NCBI RefSeq assembly: GCF_900109365.1
Contig: NZ_FNZR01000003.1
Location: 372,001-436,000, forward strand
Reading direction: 5' to 3'
Length of the DNA: 64,000 nt
Source: Parapedobacter koreensis
Lineage (GTDB): Bacteria > Bacteroidota > Bacteroidia > Sphingobacteriales > Sphingobacteriaceae
The notes beneath the pieces are model-generated. The model was given only the letters and a program-made list of their open reading frames with translations. It did not search any database and was not told where the DNA came from. The stretch's first letter is position 1. Each line of letters opens with the position of its first letter. Position numbers and translations under genes: made by a program. This document shows, piece after piece, positions 43,089-52,887 of the stretch.

Positions 43089-44798
43089 TTAGTTGGTTAT
43101 GATGGATATCGGTATTTTTTTGCTGTTTCGTGATCCCACGAACGGATCGGTTCGTATGGAAAAAACCAATGCGTAGTCGCCGGGGGAATCAGGCATGCGA
43201 ATGGGCGTGGAAAGCATGGCCGATTCGCCGGGGGCGATACGTAACTGGCGGTAGTCCGTGCTGATTTCTTCAAAAGCTACCTGTTGGAAAAAGTGCTTCG
43301 TAAAGCCATATTCGATGAAACAATCCCATTTTTCGCCTTCGTTGGAAAAGGAGATGGTGTCGCTATACGGATTGTATATTTCGAGCGTTACCTGTTGCAG
43401 CGTAGCTGTGGTGGCCTGTCTTTCAATGCCTTTTGCGGTAATGGTTATTTTTTGGTATGTCCTTACCGAATCGATGTAAGCAATGTACAGCCGTCCTTTT
43501 TCTGTATCCATGGAATCTTGCTTCCCAACGTCAATGGGAGTGGATGAGGCAAAATAGGCTCCGTGGTTCCGGATACTGTCTTCAATGGGCCAGTAATCGT
43601 ACTGGGTTTTGCGGTAATGGCGTGTATTGTAAGAAAAGCCCTTGGTGGTGTTGTTCGTAAAATTGTAATAGGAAATGTCCTGAAATCCGTTGTCCATGAT
43701 GAGTGGTTCATCCGTTGCGATGGCATGCAGTTGGCGGGCAAACTGCTCTTTTCCCCAAAATTGTTTAAGGCCCTTTATCTTGGATAATCCAGGAAGTGGA
43801 TAAACCAACAAAACCCTGGCCAAGAAAATCAATGCAATATTGGCATACAATAGCCGCGTGAACCACGATGGCACCCTGGGCATCCGTGCGAGGTAAATAT
43901 AGGCCAATAGAAAGAACGGGATGAACGCCAGCAGCGTCCAGTGGGCTTGGACCCGGCTGTTGAATGCACTGATCAAAAAGAAGAGCAAAAATCCAAAGCA
44001 GTTGAATTTCAATACCCGCAGAAAGGTATCGGTCGTCTTTTGCTTATATACGTAGTAGTATAAAAAAATGCCGGTCAGCGGCCCAACGATAAGCAGCTGC
44101 CCCAAGATGAAGTCGCTGATGAACGAAAAGCGGTAAACTTGCGACGTGCGGTCAAGGAGATGGTAGACCAGGGAAGGGTAGCCGTTGTTGACCTGCCAGC
44201 GGATATGTGGCAGGAAAAAGATCGTGGCCAGCAGGGCAATGAGCCAGAAACTTGGGCGCTTGAGGAGTTTCCAATGGGCCATCAGTGTAAATAGGATGAC
44301 CAGTATCGCGTGGTATTTGCTGTATAGCATGCCCGCTACGATCAAGGCAAGCATGACCGCATATCGGGGCTTATCTTCGTGGAGGTAGCCACGCAGGACA
44401 TCATAAAACAGCACCGTAAAAAAGAACAGGGGCGTGTCTGGCGTGGTAATAAAACTATACACATGCAGGATAAGCATACCGCTGTACAGCAAGATGAACA
44501 GCTTCGCATTGTCCGCATAGGCCTTTGCGATTTTCCACAGCACCCATACCGCGATGGCGTTGGAAATCACGCTGACCAGCCGGGCCCCCAAAGGAGCCTG
44601 TGTCCATAGCGTGCCCATTTTGATAAACAAGGCCACCATCGGTGGATGGTCATAGTATCCCCAATCCAAAAACCGGCTATATACCCAATAGTACGCTTCA
44701 TCATAGTGCAATTCCGAAAAGGCAGATTGCACAAGATTAATGGCCAACCATACCCCTATAAAGTAGCAAATGACCGCGTTAGTGGATTTGGTAGCCAT
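43089..44798 (-). CDS. GT39-type membrane glycosyltransferase (ArnT/PMT-like)
   Basis: The 569-residue polytopic protein begins with the GT39 signature: LHYDEAYYWVYSRFLDWG and YYDHPPMVALF (about 30-58) after the first helix, containing the catalytic Asp in the first periplasmic loop. About ten to twelve helices follow, then a C-terminal soluble domain (about 390-569). These enzymes move sugars from polyprenyl phosphate to lipid or protein acceptors in the periplasm. It lies 15 bp downstream of a GtrA gene, a common partner that supplies or flips the sugar carrier. Confidence 0.9.
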   Translation of the reverse strand: MATKSTNAVICYFIGVWLAINLVQSAFSELHYDEAYYWVYSRFLDWGYYDHPPMVALFIKMGTLWTQAPLGARLVSVISNAIAVWVLWKIAKAYADNAKLFILLYSGMLILHVYSFITTPDTPLFFFTVLFYDVLRGYLHEDKPRYAVMLALIVAGMLYSKYHAILVILFTLMAHWKLLKRPSFWLIALLATIFFLPHIRWQVNNGYPSLVYHLLDRTSQVYRFSFISDFILGQLLIVGPLTGIFLYYYVYKQKTTDTFLRVLKFNCFGFLLFFLISAFNSRVQAHWTLLAFIPFFLLAYIYLARMPRVPSWFTRLLYANIALIFLARVLLVYPLPGLSKIKGLKQFWGKEQFARQLHAIATDEPLIMDNGFQDISYYNFTNNTTKGFSYNTRHYRKTQYDYWPIEDSIRNHGAYFASSTPIDVGKQDSMDTEKGRLYIAYIDSVRTYQKITITAKGIERQATTATLQQVTLEIYNPYSDTISFSNEGEKWDCFIEYGFTKHFFQQVAFEEISTDYRQLRIAPGESAMLSTPIRMPDSPGDYALVFSIRTDPFVGSRNSKKIPISIITN

Positions 44799-44813
44799 AT
44801 ATCATGATTAAGA

Positions 44814-45209
44814 TTAAGCTGAAAAGGTATACATGTAATTGCCTAAAAAATTCCATACCGATACGATGGCAATGGCAATGAGCTTGGCAAGGTAAAAATT
44901 GAGCTTTGACCTCCCATGCAAGATAAACAATACCAGGTTATTGATGAGCAACCCAACCAGCGCGAACCCCACAAACTTTGAAAACTCCAGGAACAGGCCT
45001 TGATTGCCAAAGACTTTAAATGTCCAGTACTTGTTTAGGAGGTAGTTGTTTACCGTTGCCACGCAAAAACCGAGCGAATTGGCGAGGTATTTGGGAAAGC
45101 GGAATTTCTCCTTGCAAACCCAGGTGACGCCAAAATCAACCACGACACCGGACAAACCCACAACACCAAACCGCAAAAATTTGGCAAAAAACTCGGAATC
45201 AAATACCAT
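44814..45209 (-). CDS. GtrA-family membrane protein
   Basis: The 131-residue protein has four predicted helices and the GtrA signature near the start (FLRFGVVGLSGVVVDFGVTW and NNYLLNKYWTFK). GtrA proteins are thought to flip or present polyprenyl-phosphate-linked sugars for a membrane glycosyltransferase, here the GT39 enzyme encoded next. It is first in a three-gene unit with a promoter that carries two dyads. Confidence 0.9.
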   Translation of the reverse strand: MVFDSEFFAKFLRFGVVGLSGVVVDFGVTWVCKEKFRFPKYLANSLGFCVATVNNYLLNKYWTFKVFGNQGLFLEFSKFVGFALVGLLINNLVLFILHGRSKLNFYLAKLIAIAIVSVWNFLGNYMYTFSA

Positions 45210-45212
45210 ACG

Positions 45213-45262
45213 GGCAAAGTTTTGCCAAACTTAGATAAACTTGCATATAAAAGCAAGTTTAT
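45213..45262 (-). promoter_or_regulatory. gtrA operon promoter with two dyads
   Basis: On the minus strand, TTG (45256-45254) and the -7 box TAAGTTTG (45233-45226) are 20 bp apart. A perfect 10-bp inverted repeat (45235-45244 with 45253-45262) covers the -33 region, and a second dyad GGCAAA-GT-TTTGCC (45213-45226) covers the start of transcription. Both positions suit repressor binding. Confidence 0.5.
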
Positions 45263-45288
45263 TCGCCATGTCACCCCCCCAAAGAAAA

Positions 45289-45322
45289 CTGCGCTACCGG
45301 AAAATGGATTCTGGTAGCGCAG
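45289..45322 (-). terminator. Terminator of the 2-oxoglutarate dehydrogenase operon
   Basis: A perfect 10-bp stem CTGCGCTACC/GGTAGCGCAG (45289-45298 with 45313-45322) with a 14-nt loop is followed on the minus strand by TTTTCTTT. It lies 36 bp after the E2 stop. Confidence 0.8.
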
Positions 45323-45357
45323 CTATGGTTTTTCTGCTTTTGGATATCCGGCAGCCG

Positions 45358-46608
45358 TCAGATTTCCAGCAAGAGCCTTGCCGGGTCTTCCAGCAACTGC
45401 TTAACGCGTACAAGAAAACTGACCGATTCGCGGCCATCGATAATCCGGTGGTCATACGACAAGGCGATGTACATCATCGGCCGGATCACCACCTGCCCAT
45501 TTTCTGCAACGGGGCGCTCAATGATATTGTGCATGCCCAAGATGGCAGACTGCGGCGCATTGATGATGGGTGTAGACATCATGGAGCCGAAGACCCCACC
45601 ATTGGTAATGGTAAAGGTACCCCCGGTCATTTCTTCGATGGTCAGTTTGTTGTCCCGTGCTTTCGTCGCCAGGTCGATCACCGCTTTTTCAATTTCATGG
45701 AGCGATAGGGAGTCGGCATTGCGGATGACGGGTACGACAAGGCCCTTCGGCGCCGATACGGCAATGGACACATCCACGAAATCGCTGTATACAATTTCAT
45801 CGCCATCAATACGGGCATTTACGGCGCGCCATTCTTTCAAGGCAGTACACACGGCCTTGGTAAAAAATGACATGAACCCAAGTCCAACGCCATGTTTTTC
45901 CTTGAATATTTCTTTGTATTTAGCCCGCAAATCCATGATAGGCTTCATGTTCACCTCGTTGAACGTGGTGAGCATGGCGGTTTCATTTTTCACGGCTACC
46001 AATCGTTTGGCAATCGTTTTGCGAAGTGAAGAAAGTTTTTCGCGGCGTTCGTTTCTCGAACCGCTGGGGGCTTTTGGGGCCTCGGCGGTGGTTGCCGGCT
46101 TGGCGGGTTCAGCGGGTTTGGCTTTTGGAGCCTCCGTCTTGTCGGCTTTTTCAGCGTCTTCCTTGGTAATGCGTCCGTCCTTGCCTGTACCCTTCAGGGA
46201 TGCGGGGTCGATATCTTTTTCCCTAAGGATCTTCGCGGCAGCGGGAGAAGCCGTGCCGGTGGCATAATTGCTGCTGCCATCAGCTTGTGCAGATGCTATG
46301 GGGGCACTATCTTGCACGTTTTCCGTTGCTTTCGGAGCCTCGGGTTTTTTTTCACTGGCTGCAGCCGATGCTCCACCTTCCTCGATAGTAGCTACCAAAG
46401 CCCCGATTTCGAGGGTGTCGCCTTCCTGTGCTACGATCCGAAGTATGCCGGCCTTTTCTGCTGGCAATTCAAATGTGGCTTTGTCTGATTCCAGCTCAGC
46501 AATATTCTCGTCCATTTCTACATAATCCCCATCTTGTTTCAGCCATTGGGACAGGGTTACTTCTGAAATGGATTCGCCTACCGTTGGTACTTTTATTTCT
46601 ACACTCAT
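45358..46608 (-). CDS. sucB: 2-oxoglutarate dehydrogenase E2 (dihydrolipoyl succinyltransferase)
   Basis: The 416-residue E2 has a lipoyl domain (1-75, lipoylated Lys K43 in ESDKATFEL), an Ala/Pro/Lys-rich linker, an E1/E3-binding domain (about 118-152, [15 protein letters not shown]), a second linker, and the catalytic acyltransferase domain (about 185-416) with the active-site HRIIDG (H387, D391). It transfers succinyl groups to CoA in the TCA cycle. It is 26 bp downstream of the E1 gene and followed by a terminator. An E3 gene is not in the window. Confidence 0.95.
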   Translation of the reverse strand: MSVEIKVPTVGESISEVTLSQWLKQDGDYVEMDENIAELESDKATFELPAEKAGILRIVAQEGDTLEIGALVATIEEGGASAAASEKKPEAPKATENVQDSAPIASAQADGSSNYATGTASPAAAKILREKDIDPASLKGTGKDGRITKEDAEKADKTEAPKAKPAEPAKPATTAEAPKAPSGSRNERREKLSSLRKTIAKRLVAVKNETAMLTTFNEVNMKPIMDLRAKYKEIFKEKHGVGLGFMSFFTKAVCTALKEWRAVNARIDGDEIVYSDFVDVSIAVSAPKGLVVPVIRNADSLSLHEIEKAVIDLATKARDNKLTIEEMTGGTFTITNGGVFGSMMSTPIINAPQSAILGMHNIIERPVAENGQVVIRPMMYIALSYDHRIIDGRESVSFLVRVKQLLEDPARLLLEI

Positions 46609-46634
46609 ATATTTGACTATGTTAAATGCTTGGG

Positions 46635-49430
46635 TCAGTCTACTTTAGCGGCAACTTTTACGTTAGCTTTTATCTTTTCTTTTACTTCTGGTCCGGCCTT
46701 GTCTTCAAAAGCCCGACCCACCACGGCAAGCTGCTGCGTGATATGTTGCTTGGCGTACCCTGTGGCTGTGCTGCTGCTTTCCTTGCGGGATATCACCTCT
46801 AACGCAATGTTCCGGTTCCTGAATTTACGGCAGATGTAAGGCCATGCACCCATATTTTCAGGTTCTTCCTGCACCCAGAAAAACTCGGTGGCATTTTTGT
46901 ATTTGTTCCGTATCGCACGAAGTTTGTCCATCGGGGTGGGATAGAGCTGCTCCACGCGTACGACCGCTACATCCGTGCGGGTATCCGTTTGTTGTTTTTC
47001 AAGGAGGTCGTAATAGATCTTGCCCGAGCAGAAGAGTACCCGTTTTACATCTGCCAATTTTACATAGCTGTCGTCAATGACCTCCTGAAATTGGGACTTG
47101 GCGGTAAATTCAGAGATGTCGCTTACGACCTTTGGATGCCGTAGCAAGCTTTTCGGGGTGAAGACAATGAGCGGCTTCCGATAGTCACGTTTGATTTGCC
47201 TGCGAAGCACATGGAAAAAGTTAGCCGGCGTGGTACAATTCACGATTTGCATGTTGTTTTCCGCACAAAGCTCCAGAAAGCGCTCAATGCGTGCCGAAGA
47301 GTGTTCGGGTCCTTGGCCTTCCAAGCCATGCGGTAAAAGCATGACCAAGCCATTGGAGCGCCGCCATTTGGTCTCCGCACTTGAAATGTATTGATCTACG
47401 ATGATTTGCGCACCGTTGTAAAAATCACCGAACTGCGCTTCCCATATGGTCAACGATTGCGGATTGGCCAATGCATAGCCATACTCGAATCCCAGTACGC
47501 CGTATTCCGAGAGGTGCGAGTTGTAGATGTTAAAGCGCTCACCACCGCTTAGTTGCTGTAGTGGTGTGTATTCTTCTTCGGAGTCTTCCAATGTGAGCAC
47601 TGCGTGGCGATGCGAAAAGGTGCCGCGTTTTACGTCTTGTCCGCTTACCCGTACCCGTGCGCCTTCACTGAGCAACGTAGCATAAGCCATCAGTTCACCC
47701 ATCGCCCAATCGAATGTCTTTTGCTCGACCATTTTGAGCCGTTCGTCAAAGAGGCGTGATATCTTGCGGAAAAACTTCTTGTCTTTCGGCAGCGTACTGA
47801 TTTCCTTGGCAAGGTTGAGGAACGTTTTTTCCGCGATACCCGTCTTGGCCGGCACAAAAATGTCTTCATATTTTGCTTTACGAAGCCCCTTCCAGGCACC
47901 CGAGTACATCGGATTGTCCTGCGTTAAGTTTTCTTCTTCCTTCGACTCATCCAAGCGTGCTTGCAGGAGCTTGCGGAAATCTTTTTCCATTTCCTTGGCC
48001 AGGTTGGCGTCCACGCTTCCTTGTTCCAGCAACTTCTTGTTGTATATTTCACGCGGATTGGCGTGTTGTTCAATGGCTTTATAAAGCAATGGCTGGGTAA
48101 ACTTGGGTTCGTCAGCCTCATTGTGGCCATACCGCCTGTAACACAAGAGATCGATGAATACATCGGTGTGGTACTTTTGGCGGTATTCAACAGCCATATT
48201 AATGGCGTAGACCAACGCTTCCACGTCATCCCCATTGACATGGAAGACCGGTGATAAGGTCACCTTGGCTATATCTGTACAATACGTAGATGACCGACCA
48301 TCTTTGAAATTGGTGGTAAAACCCACTTGGTTGTTGACTACAATATGAATCGTACCCCCCGTGCGGAACCCTTCCAGTTTGGACATCTGGATGACCTCGT
48401 ACACGATGCCTTGCCCAGCCACGGCGGCATCGCCGTGGATAAGTATCGGTGCGATTTTGGTCGCATCACCTTCATATTTCATGTCAATTTTGGAACGCAC
48501 GATACCTTCCACGACCGGATCCACAGTTTCCAGGTGGGAAGGATTGGGCACCAGGCTTAAATGCACATTGGCGCCATTGTCCGTTGTGATGTCGGTGGAA
48601 TACCCCAAGTGGTACTTGACGTCCCCCCCGAAATCTTGTTCGGCTTCCTCGGCGTATGTCTTGCCCTCAAACTCAGAGAAAACGGTTTCATAAGACTTGC
48701 GCAAAATATTGGTAAGCACATTGAGCCGCCCACGATGGGCCATGCCGAGGACAAATTCCTGGATACCCAGGTCGGCACCTTTCTCGATGACGGAATCCAA
48801 CGCGGGAATCAAGCTTTCCGCGCCCTCCAAGGAGAAGCGTTTTTGGCCCAGGAACTTCGTGCCCAGGAAATTTTCGAATACGACAGCTTCATTAAGTTTC
48901 TGCAATATCCGCTTTTTCTTTTCCAGTGGGAAATTGGGTGTATTGCGCTCGCCTTCCATGCGGTCCTGCAACCATTTTATTTTTTCCGGGCTCCGGATGT
49001 ACTTAAATTCTGCCCCGATGGAGCGGCAGTACGTGTCTTCGATTAATTGGCGGATATCGCGCAATTTGGCGGGACCCAAGCCGATTTCCACGCCGGCATT
49101 GAATATGGTGTCCATGTCGGCTTCACTCAAGCCGAATGTTTCCAATTCTTTGCCCGGATAATATTTCCGGCGTTGCCGTACGGGATTGGTCTCGGTGAAT
49201 AAATGACCACGGTCTCGGTAACCGTTAATCATGTTCAGTACATTGATTTCCTTCAGCACATGATCGGGAGTGGTATTGGCGGCGGTAGCGGTACCATTTT
49301 GGCCGAAATCAAAACCTTCGAAAAACTTTTGCCAGCCGAAATCAATAGCATTGGGATCTTCTTTATATGCTCTGTATAACGAGTCGATATAGGCCGAATC
49401 TGCGTTACTAAGATAAGAAAGCTTGTCCAT
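46635..49430 (-). CDS. sucA: 2-oxoglutarate dehydrogenase E1
   Basis: This 931-residue thiamine-diphosphate enzyme decarboxylates 2-oxoglutarate in the TCA cycle. It shows the N-terminal [13 protein letters not shown] segment, the cofactor region [13 protein letters not shown] and VNNQVGFTT, and the C-terminal transketolase-like domain ([16 protein letters not shown]). Length is normal for E1o. It is first in the two-gene operon with the E2 gene and has a promoter box about 25 bp upstream. Confidence 0.96.
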   Translation of the reverse strand: MDKLSYLSNADSAYIDSLYRAYKEDPNAIDFGWQKFFEGFDFGQNGTATAANTTPDHVLKEINVLNMINGYRDRGHLFTETNPVRQRRKYYPGKELETFGLSEADMDTIFNAGVEIGLGPAKLRDIRQLIEDTYCRSIGAEFKYIRSPEKIKWLQDRMEGERNTPNFPLEKKKRILQKLNEAVVFENFLGTKFLGQKRFSLEGAESLIPALDSVIEKGADLGIQEFVLGMAHRGRLNVLTNILRKSYETVFSEFEGKTYAEEAEQDFGGDVKYHLGYSTDITTDNGANVHLSLVPNPSHLETVDPVVEGIVRSKIDMKYEGDATKIAPILIHGDAAVAGQGIVYEVIQMSKLEGFRTGGTIHIVVNNQVGFTTNFKDGRSSTYCTDIAKVTLSPVFHVNGDDVEALVYAINMAVEYRQKYHTDVFIDLLCYRRYGHNEADEPKFTQPLLYKAIEQHANPREIYNKKLLEQGSVDANLAKEMEKDFRKLLQARLDESKEEENLTQDNPMYSGAWKGLRKAKYEDIFVPAKTGIAEKTFLNLAKEISTLPKDKKFFRKISRLFDERLKMVEQKTFDWAMGELMAYATLLSEGARVRVSGQDVKRGTFSHRHAVLTLEDSEEEYTPLQQLSGGERFNIYNSHLSEYGVLGFEYGYALANPQSLTIWEAQFGDFYNGAQIIVDQYISSAETKWRRSNGLVMLLPHGLEGQGPEHSSARIERFLELCAENNMQIVNCTTPANFFHVLRRQIKRDYRKPLIVFTPKSLLRHPKVVSDISEFTAKSQFQEVIDDSYVKLADVKRVLFCSGKIYYDLLEKQQTDTRTDVAVVRVEQLYPTPMDKLRAIRNKYKNATEFFWVQEEPENMGAWPYICRKFRNRNIALEVISRKESSSTATGYAKQHITQQLAVVGRAFEDKAGPEVKEKIKANVKVAAKVD

Positions 49431-49454
49431 TTAGTTGTTTATACAATAATGCGT

Positions 49455-49462
49455 CAAAGTTA
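49455..49462 (-). promoter_or_regulatory. Promoter -7 box (TAACTTTG) of the sucA-sucB operon
   Basis: An exact TAnnTTTG on the minus strand, 24 nt before the ATG at 49430. The nearest TTG upstream is 24 bp away, longer than ideal. Confidence 0.5.
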
Positions 49463-49554
49463 TAATTATTAAATTGTTTACCATAGCAATATCCCACAAT
49501 TTTATAGCCAAATTTTAGTCATAATAGGATTTTTACGATTGGCCGTGGGATTCA

Positions 49555-50805
49555 TTACTCAAAAGCGAAAGCCTCCTTGGGATGGAGTTGCGTCGTCAGC
49601 TTTTTGATGTTTATCGGTTTGTTGTCTTTCACGCTGCTTCCCACGCCGGCCAAATGCGCCCAACTGCCGTAGTTATTGGCCGGGCAGTAGTCAAGGAGCT
49701 TTTCCTCGAACCAGGCGGCGCCCCTGAGCCAGTTGACCTTCAGCTCCTGGATGAGGTAGGCCGCGATAAGGACACGATGGGTGTAGGGTATGTAGCCGGT
49801 TTCATTCAGTTGCTGTATCCCGCTATCGACAACGGGATTGCCCGTATGCCCAGTTTGCCATTGATGGAAAGAAGCTTCATCATTTACAAGAATATCAGGC
49901 AAATCACCGGTTAGGCCATCGATATGGAAAAACCGGTTGCCGTGTTTCTTAAACATAAATCGATAATAGTCCCGCCAAAGCAACCGCAATATAATTTGAT
50001 CACCCCGTTTCTTATCCAGTGTGGCATTTTCTGCGGCTTTCGTCGCATGGTATAGCGTGTTGGGCGATAATGCGCCAATGGCAATGTATGGGGATAGGCT
50101 CGAATAATCCGACTGCGCAGGGTGGTCATATAAAAAAGTCTGCATTTGTTCCAATGCGACCGATTCGCCGCCCTTGAAGCTCAGGTGAGCGATTTGCTGG
50201 ATTTCTTCTTCGCCAAAGCCCAGCGCAGTCATATCGGGCAGTCCGCCGGTGTCCATTCCTTCCGGTACGCTTATTGCCTCGGGGCTCCCCAATTGGGGCC
50301 TGATGGCGCTTTCACGTTCGGTTTTTTTCTTGAAAACGGTAAATGCATCGGGAATGTCCTTAATTGGAAAGGGAAGATCCTCTTTATGATATAGTGTATG
50401 GCCAATGAAATGCCTTAGGTTGATTTGCTGTTTCCACAACGCTTCCTCCACGAGGCCGGAGATATAGGTTTCTTCATAAGCGACTTCCCGGTGGTGGTAC
50501 ACCTCGTCAACATGATACTGCGCTGCAATTTGGGGTAATAATACCTCGGGATAGCCGTGGACGATGATTAGATCGCCGCCCAATTGCCGGAGTGTGTGCT
50601 GTAATGCCAGTACATTTTCCCGGAGAAAAGCGGCACGCAATACGCCCGTTTTTTTGGTGCCGTATTTGGTAACGGTAAAATACCGGGGATCGAAGCAATA
50701 AACGGGTACAATCTGATGGCTACGCTCGATTGCGCGAAGTAGAATCTCATTGTCGTGAATACGTAAATCATTTCTAAACCAAACCAAAATTGTCCTGTTG
50801 TCCAT
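49555..50805 (-). CDS. Photolyase/cryptochrome family flavoprotein (DASH-like)
   Basis: The 416-residue protein has the N-terminal antenna-binding domain (LVWFRNDLRIHDNE) and the C-terminal FAD domain (SSLSPYIAIGALSP, LLWRDYYRFMFKKHGN, LLDYCPANNYGSWAHLAGVG). The RLLWRDYYRF and KHGNR blocks resemble the DASH branch, but the TGYIPYTHRVLIAAYL segment differs from the usual NRGRQ form, so the subclass is uncertain. It repairs UV-induced pyrimidine dimers with light energy or acts as a photoreceptor. It stands alone with a promoter box 26 bp upstream. Confidence 0.85.
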   Translation of the reverse strand: MDNRTILVWFRNDLRIHDNEILLRAIERSHQIVPVYCFDPRYFTVTKYGTKKTGVLRAAFLRENVLALQHTLRQLGGDLIIVHGYPEVLLPQIAAQYHVDEVYHHREVAYEETYISGLVEEALWKQQINLRHFIGHTLYHKEDLPFPIKDIPDAFTVFKKKTERESAIRPQLGSPEAISVPEGMDTGGLPDMTALGFGEEEIQQIAHLSFKGGESVALEQMQTFLYDHPAQSDYSSLSPYIAIGALSPNTLYHATKAAENATLDKKRGDQIILRLLWRDYYRFMFKKHGNRFFHIDGLTGDLPDILVNDEASFHQWQTGHTGNPVVDSGIQQLNETGYIPYTHRVLIAAYLIQELKVNWLRGAAWFEEKLLDYCPANNYGSWAHLAGVGSSVKDNKPINIKKLTTQLHPKEAFAFE

Positions 50806-50830
50806 GCCTTACTTAGGAGATTAAATCTTA

Positions 50831-50838
50831 CAAAGATA
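50831..50838 (-). promoter_or_regulatory. Promoter -7 box (TATCTTTG) of the photolyase gene
   Basis: An exact TAnnTTTG on the minus strand with a TTG 15 bp further upstream (50856-50854); spacing is a little short. The leader would be about 20 nt. Confidence 0.5.
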
Positions 50839-50910
50839 GGCTTTATTTTACATCAACGCTATAAACTGTGCGAACCGGAATATGAATATTGACAATAAAA
50901 TCACAATTCG

Positions 50911-50940
50911 TTTTGTAACTAATGAGAAATGTTAAATTTG
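50911..50940 (+). promoter_or_regulatory. Consensus promoter upstream of the SDR gene
   Basis: TTTTG (50911-50915), 17 bp, TAAATTTG (50933-50940) matches the Bacteroidota consensus well and gives a leader of about 90 nt to the ATG at 51037. A second box, TAATTTTG (51026-51033), lies only 3 nt before the ATG. Confidence 0.65.
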
Positions 50941-51036
50941 CACAAAAAAATCCATTAAGCGGAAACATAATCTGTTTTCGATTGTAATTGCTAGTAAAAT
51001 AGCCAATCCGCCTGCTTAAATGGTGTAATTTTGCGT

Positions 51037-51909
51037 ATGAAAGTCCTGATAACCGGCCTTAATAACTATTTAGCGAGAAACATAGCGGTATGCCTTGCCG
51101 AAGAGGATCATCAAGTGACTTGCTTGGTTAGGAATAAGGCATTTTTTTATAAGAACGTACCCGAAAAGTATGGAATAAACCTCATCGAAGGTGATTTATT
51201 CCGTGGTACACTACCTGCCGGATTAGATAAAGAAACGCAGGTAGCCCTCTATTTCAACCAGTCTCCGGTAAATGAAATCGGCATCCGGCTGGAGATGGAG
51301 CTTATCGCCGTGCAGAAATACGTCCGCGCACTGAAATACACAGCTTGCCGACACCTTATTTACGTGACAAAACTTGCCGATGAAAGCGTCAGTAAAATCA
51401 AATCCTACATCAGTAAGAGCGGGCTGGACTATACCGTGGTGAGGATTAGCAATATTGTTGGCAAAGGTTCAGCATTGATGAATATCCTGTCAAACCTGGC
51501 TAAGCAAAAACTGGTCGTCCTTCCAAAGGAATTTGCCACCAGCCGTTGCCAACCCATCCATCTGTTGGATGTATGTGCCTATTTCAATAAAATGCTGCTC
51601 GATGCCAATGCCTATGGACAGACATTTGACGTGGGCGGCCCCGAGGTCATGACTTACAAGGAGGCATTCGAACGTTATTTGGATGTCACCAAGCTGAAAA
51701 AGAAGGTATGGGCATTGCCGGGTTTAGGAATGCCCATGTCGGTTTTTTTGGGCCGGTATGTTTATAAGTTGGAGCAGGATGCTGCCGCCGCATTTCTTGT
51801 GTATATGCGCAGGGATTTGGTGACGGTAAATAATGGGCTGAGCAAGCTGTATCCCGTGAAGTTGGCACCTTTCGGTATGGCTATCCGCTATGCATTGGGC
51901 TTGCCTTAA
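51037..51909 (+). CDS. Atypical SDR / NmrA-like NAD(P)-binding protein
   Basis: The 290-residue protein has a Rossmann-type N-terminal domain starting MKVLITG, but the glycine motif reads TGLNNYLARNI instead of TGxxGxxG, so cofactor binding may be altered. The C-terminal part resembles NAD-dependent epimerase/NmrA-like proteins (HLLDVCAYFNKML, DVGGPEVMTYKEAF). I cannot assign a reaction. The ATG at 51037 is chosen over a TTG six bases earlier. It is 31 bp upstream of another SDR gene on the same strand. Confidence 0.78.
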   Translation: MKVLITGLNNYLARNIAVCLAEEDHQVTCLVRNKAFFYKNVPEKYGINLIEGDLFRGTLPAGLDKETQVALYFNQSPVNEIGIRLEMELIAVQKYVRALKYTACRHLIYVTKLADESVSKIKSYISKSGLDYTVVRISNIVGKGSALMNILSNLAKQKLVVLPKEFATSRCQPIHLLDVCAYFNKMLLDANAYGQTFDVGGPEVMTYKEAFERYLDVTKLKKKVWALPGLGMPMSVFLGRYVYKLEQDAAAAFLVYMRRDLVTVNNGLSKLYPVKLAPFGMAIRYALGLP

Positions 51910-51940
51910 GCCCTGATTATAAGCAATAATTGACGTGCAT

Positions 51941-52861
51941 ATGGAAAAACGAGTGTTGGTTACTGGGGCAACGGGTTTGGTGGGGCAAGCATTAATTGAT
52001 GCATTAGTAAACCGCAGTTACTCGGTCAATGTATTGAGCAGGCGTACGCAGCACACTGATTTGCCGGGTGTACGGTTTTATGGATGGGATGTTTCGGCCG
52101 GCAAGGTGGATGCCGATTGTATGGACGGTGTAGGGGCCATTATCCACTTGGCGGGTGAAAACATTGCCGCGCTACCCTGGAGCAATAAACGGAAGCAAGC
52201 TATCCTGGAAAGCCGGACACAAACAATTGCCTTGCTTTATGATTTGATACAGCAAAAAAATATGAGCCAGGTCAAGGCGGTCATATCCGCATCCGCATCA
52301 GGATACTATGGCGATAGGGGAGATGAATGGATGAGTGAGGATAAAACGCCCGCTACGGGCTTTCTGGGACAAACCTGTTTGGAGTGGGAACGGGCAGTAG
52401 CCAAAGGCAGGGACTTGGGGATACGTACCGTTTCATTAAGGAGCGGGGTGGTCTTGTCGGCAGACGGTGGTATCTATCGCAAATTTGCCAATTTTATAAA
52501 CAAGGGCATAGGTGCTGTGCCCGGCACGGGCAAGCAATGGCTGCCTTGGATACACATCGACGACGTGGTGGCTATGTACATCTTTGCATTGGAGCACCAT
52601 GGTGTACAAGGCGCATATAATATGGCAGCACCCGAGCCGGTTACGTTTGCCGCCTTTCTCCATGCAATAGCCAAACATTTGGGAAAACCCATGTGGCTGC
52701 CAAATGTCCCTGCGTTTATGCTCCGTGCGATTTTAGGGCAAATGAGTGAAATGCTGCTGGACAGCACACGCGTATCGGCTGAGAAGATCCGCAATTCAGG
52801 ATTCCAGTTTAATTACCCCGAACTTCAGGGGGCGGTAAGCGCGATACGTGGCAAGCTGTAA
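51941..52861 (+). CDS. TIGR01777-family SDR protein (YfcH-like)
   Basis: The 306-residue protein has the dinucleotide motif VTGATGLVGQAL (about 6-17), the family IHLAGENIAALPW and SASASGYYGDRGDEW blocks, and a C-terminal DUF1731-type end (MSEMLLDSTRVSAEKI). It is a predicted NAD(P)-dependent epimerase/reductase; no member's substrate can be named from sequence. The start is the ATG at 51941 rather than a GTG two codons upstream. It is probably co-transcribed with the preceding SDR gene. Confidence 0.9.
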   Translation: MEKRVLVTGATGLVGQALIDALVNRSYSVNVLSRRTQHTDLPGVRFYGWDVSAGKVDADCMDGVGAIIHLAGENIAALPWSNKRKQAILESRTQTIALLYDLIQQKNMSQVKAVISASASGYYGDRGDEWMSEDKTPATGFLGQTCLEWERAVAKGRDLGIRTVSLRSGVVLSADGGIYRKFANFINKGIGAVPGTGKQWLPWIHIDDVVAMYIFALEHHGVQGAYNMAAPEPVTFAAFLHAIAKHLGKPMWLPNVPAFMLRAILGQMSEMLLDSTRVSAEKIRNSGFQFNYPELQGAVSAIRGKL

Positions 52862-52887
52862 GCTGCCCGGCCTACAGTCGCCGCCAA

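Noticed and set aside
45467-46267. 266-codon plus-strand frame opposite the E2 gene
   Set aside because: Composition (Ser/Ala/Phe runs) is a mirror of the E2 linker and catalytic domain; no independent evidence.
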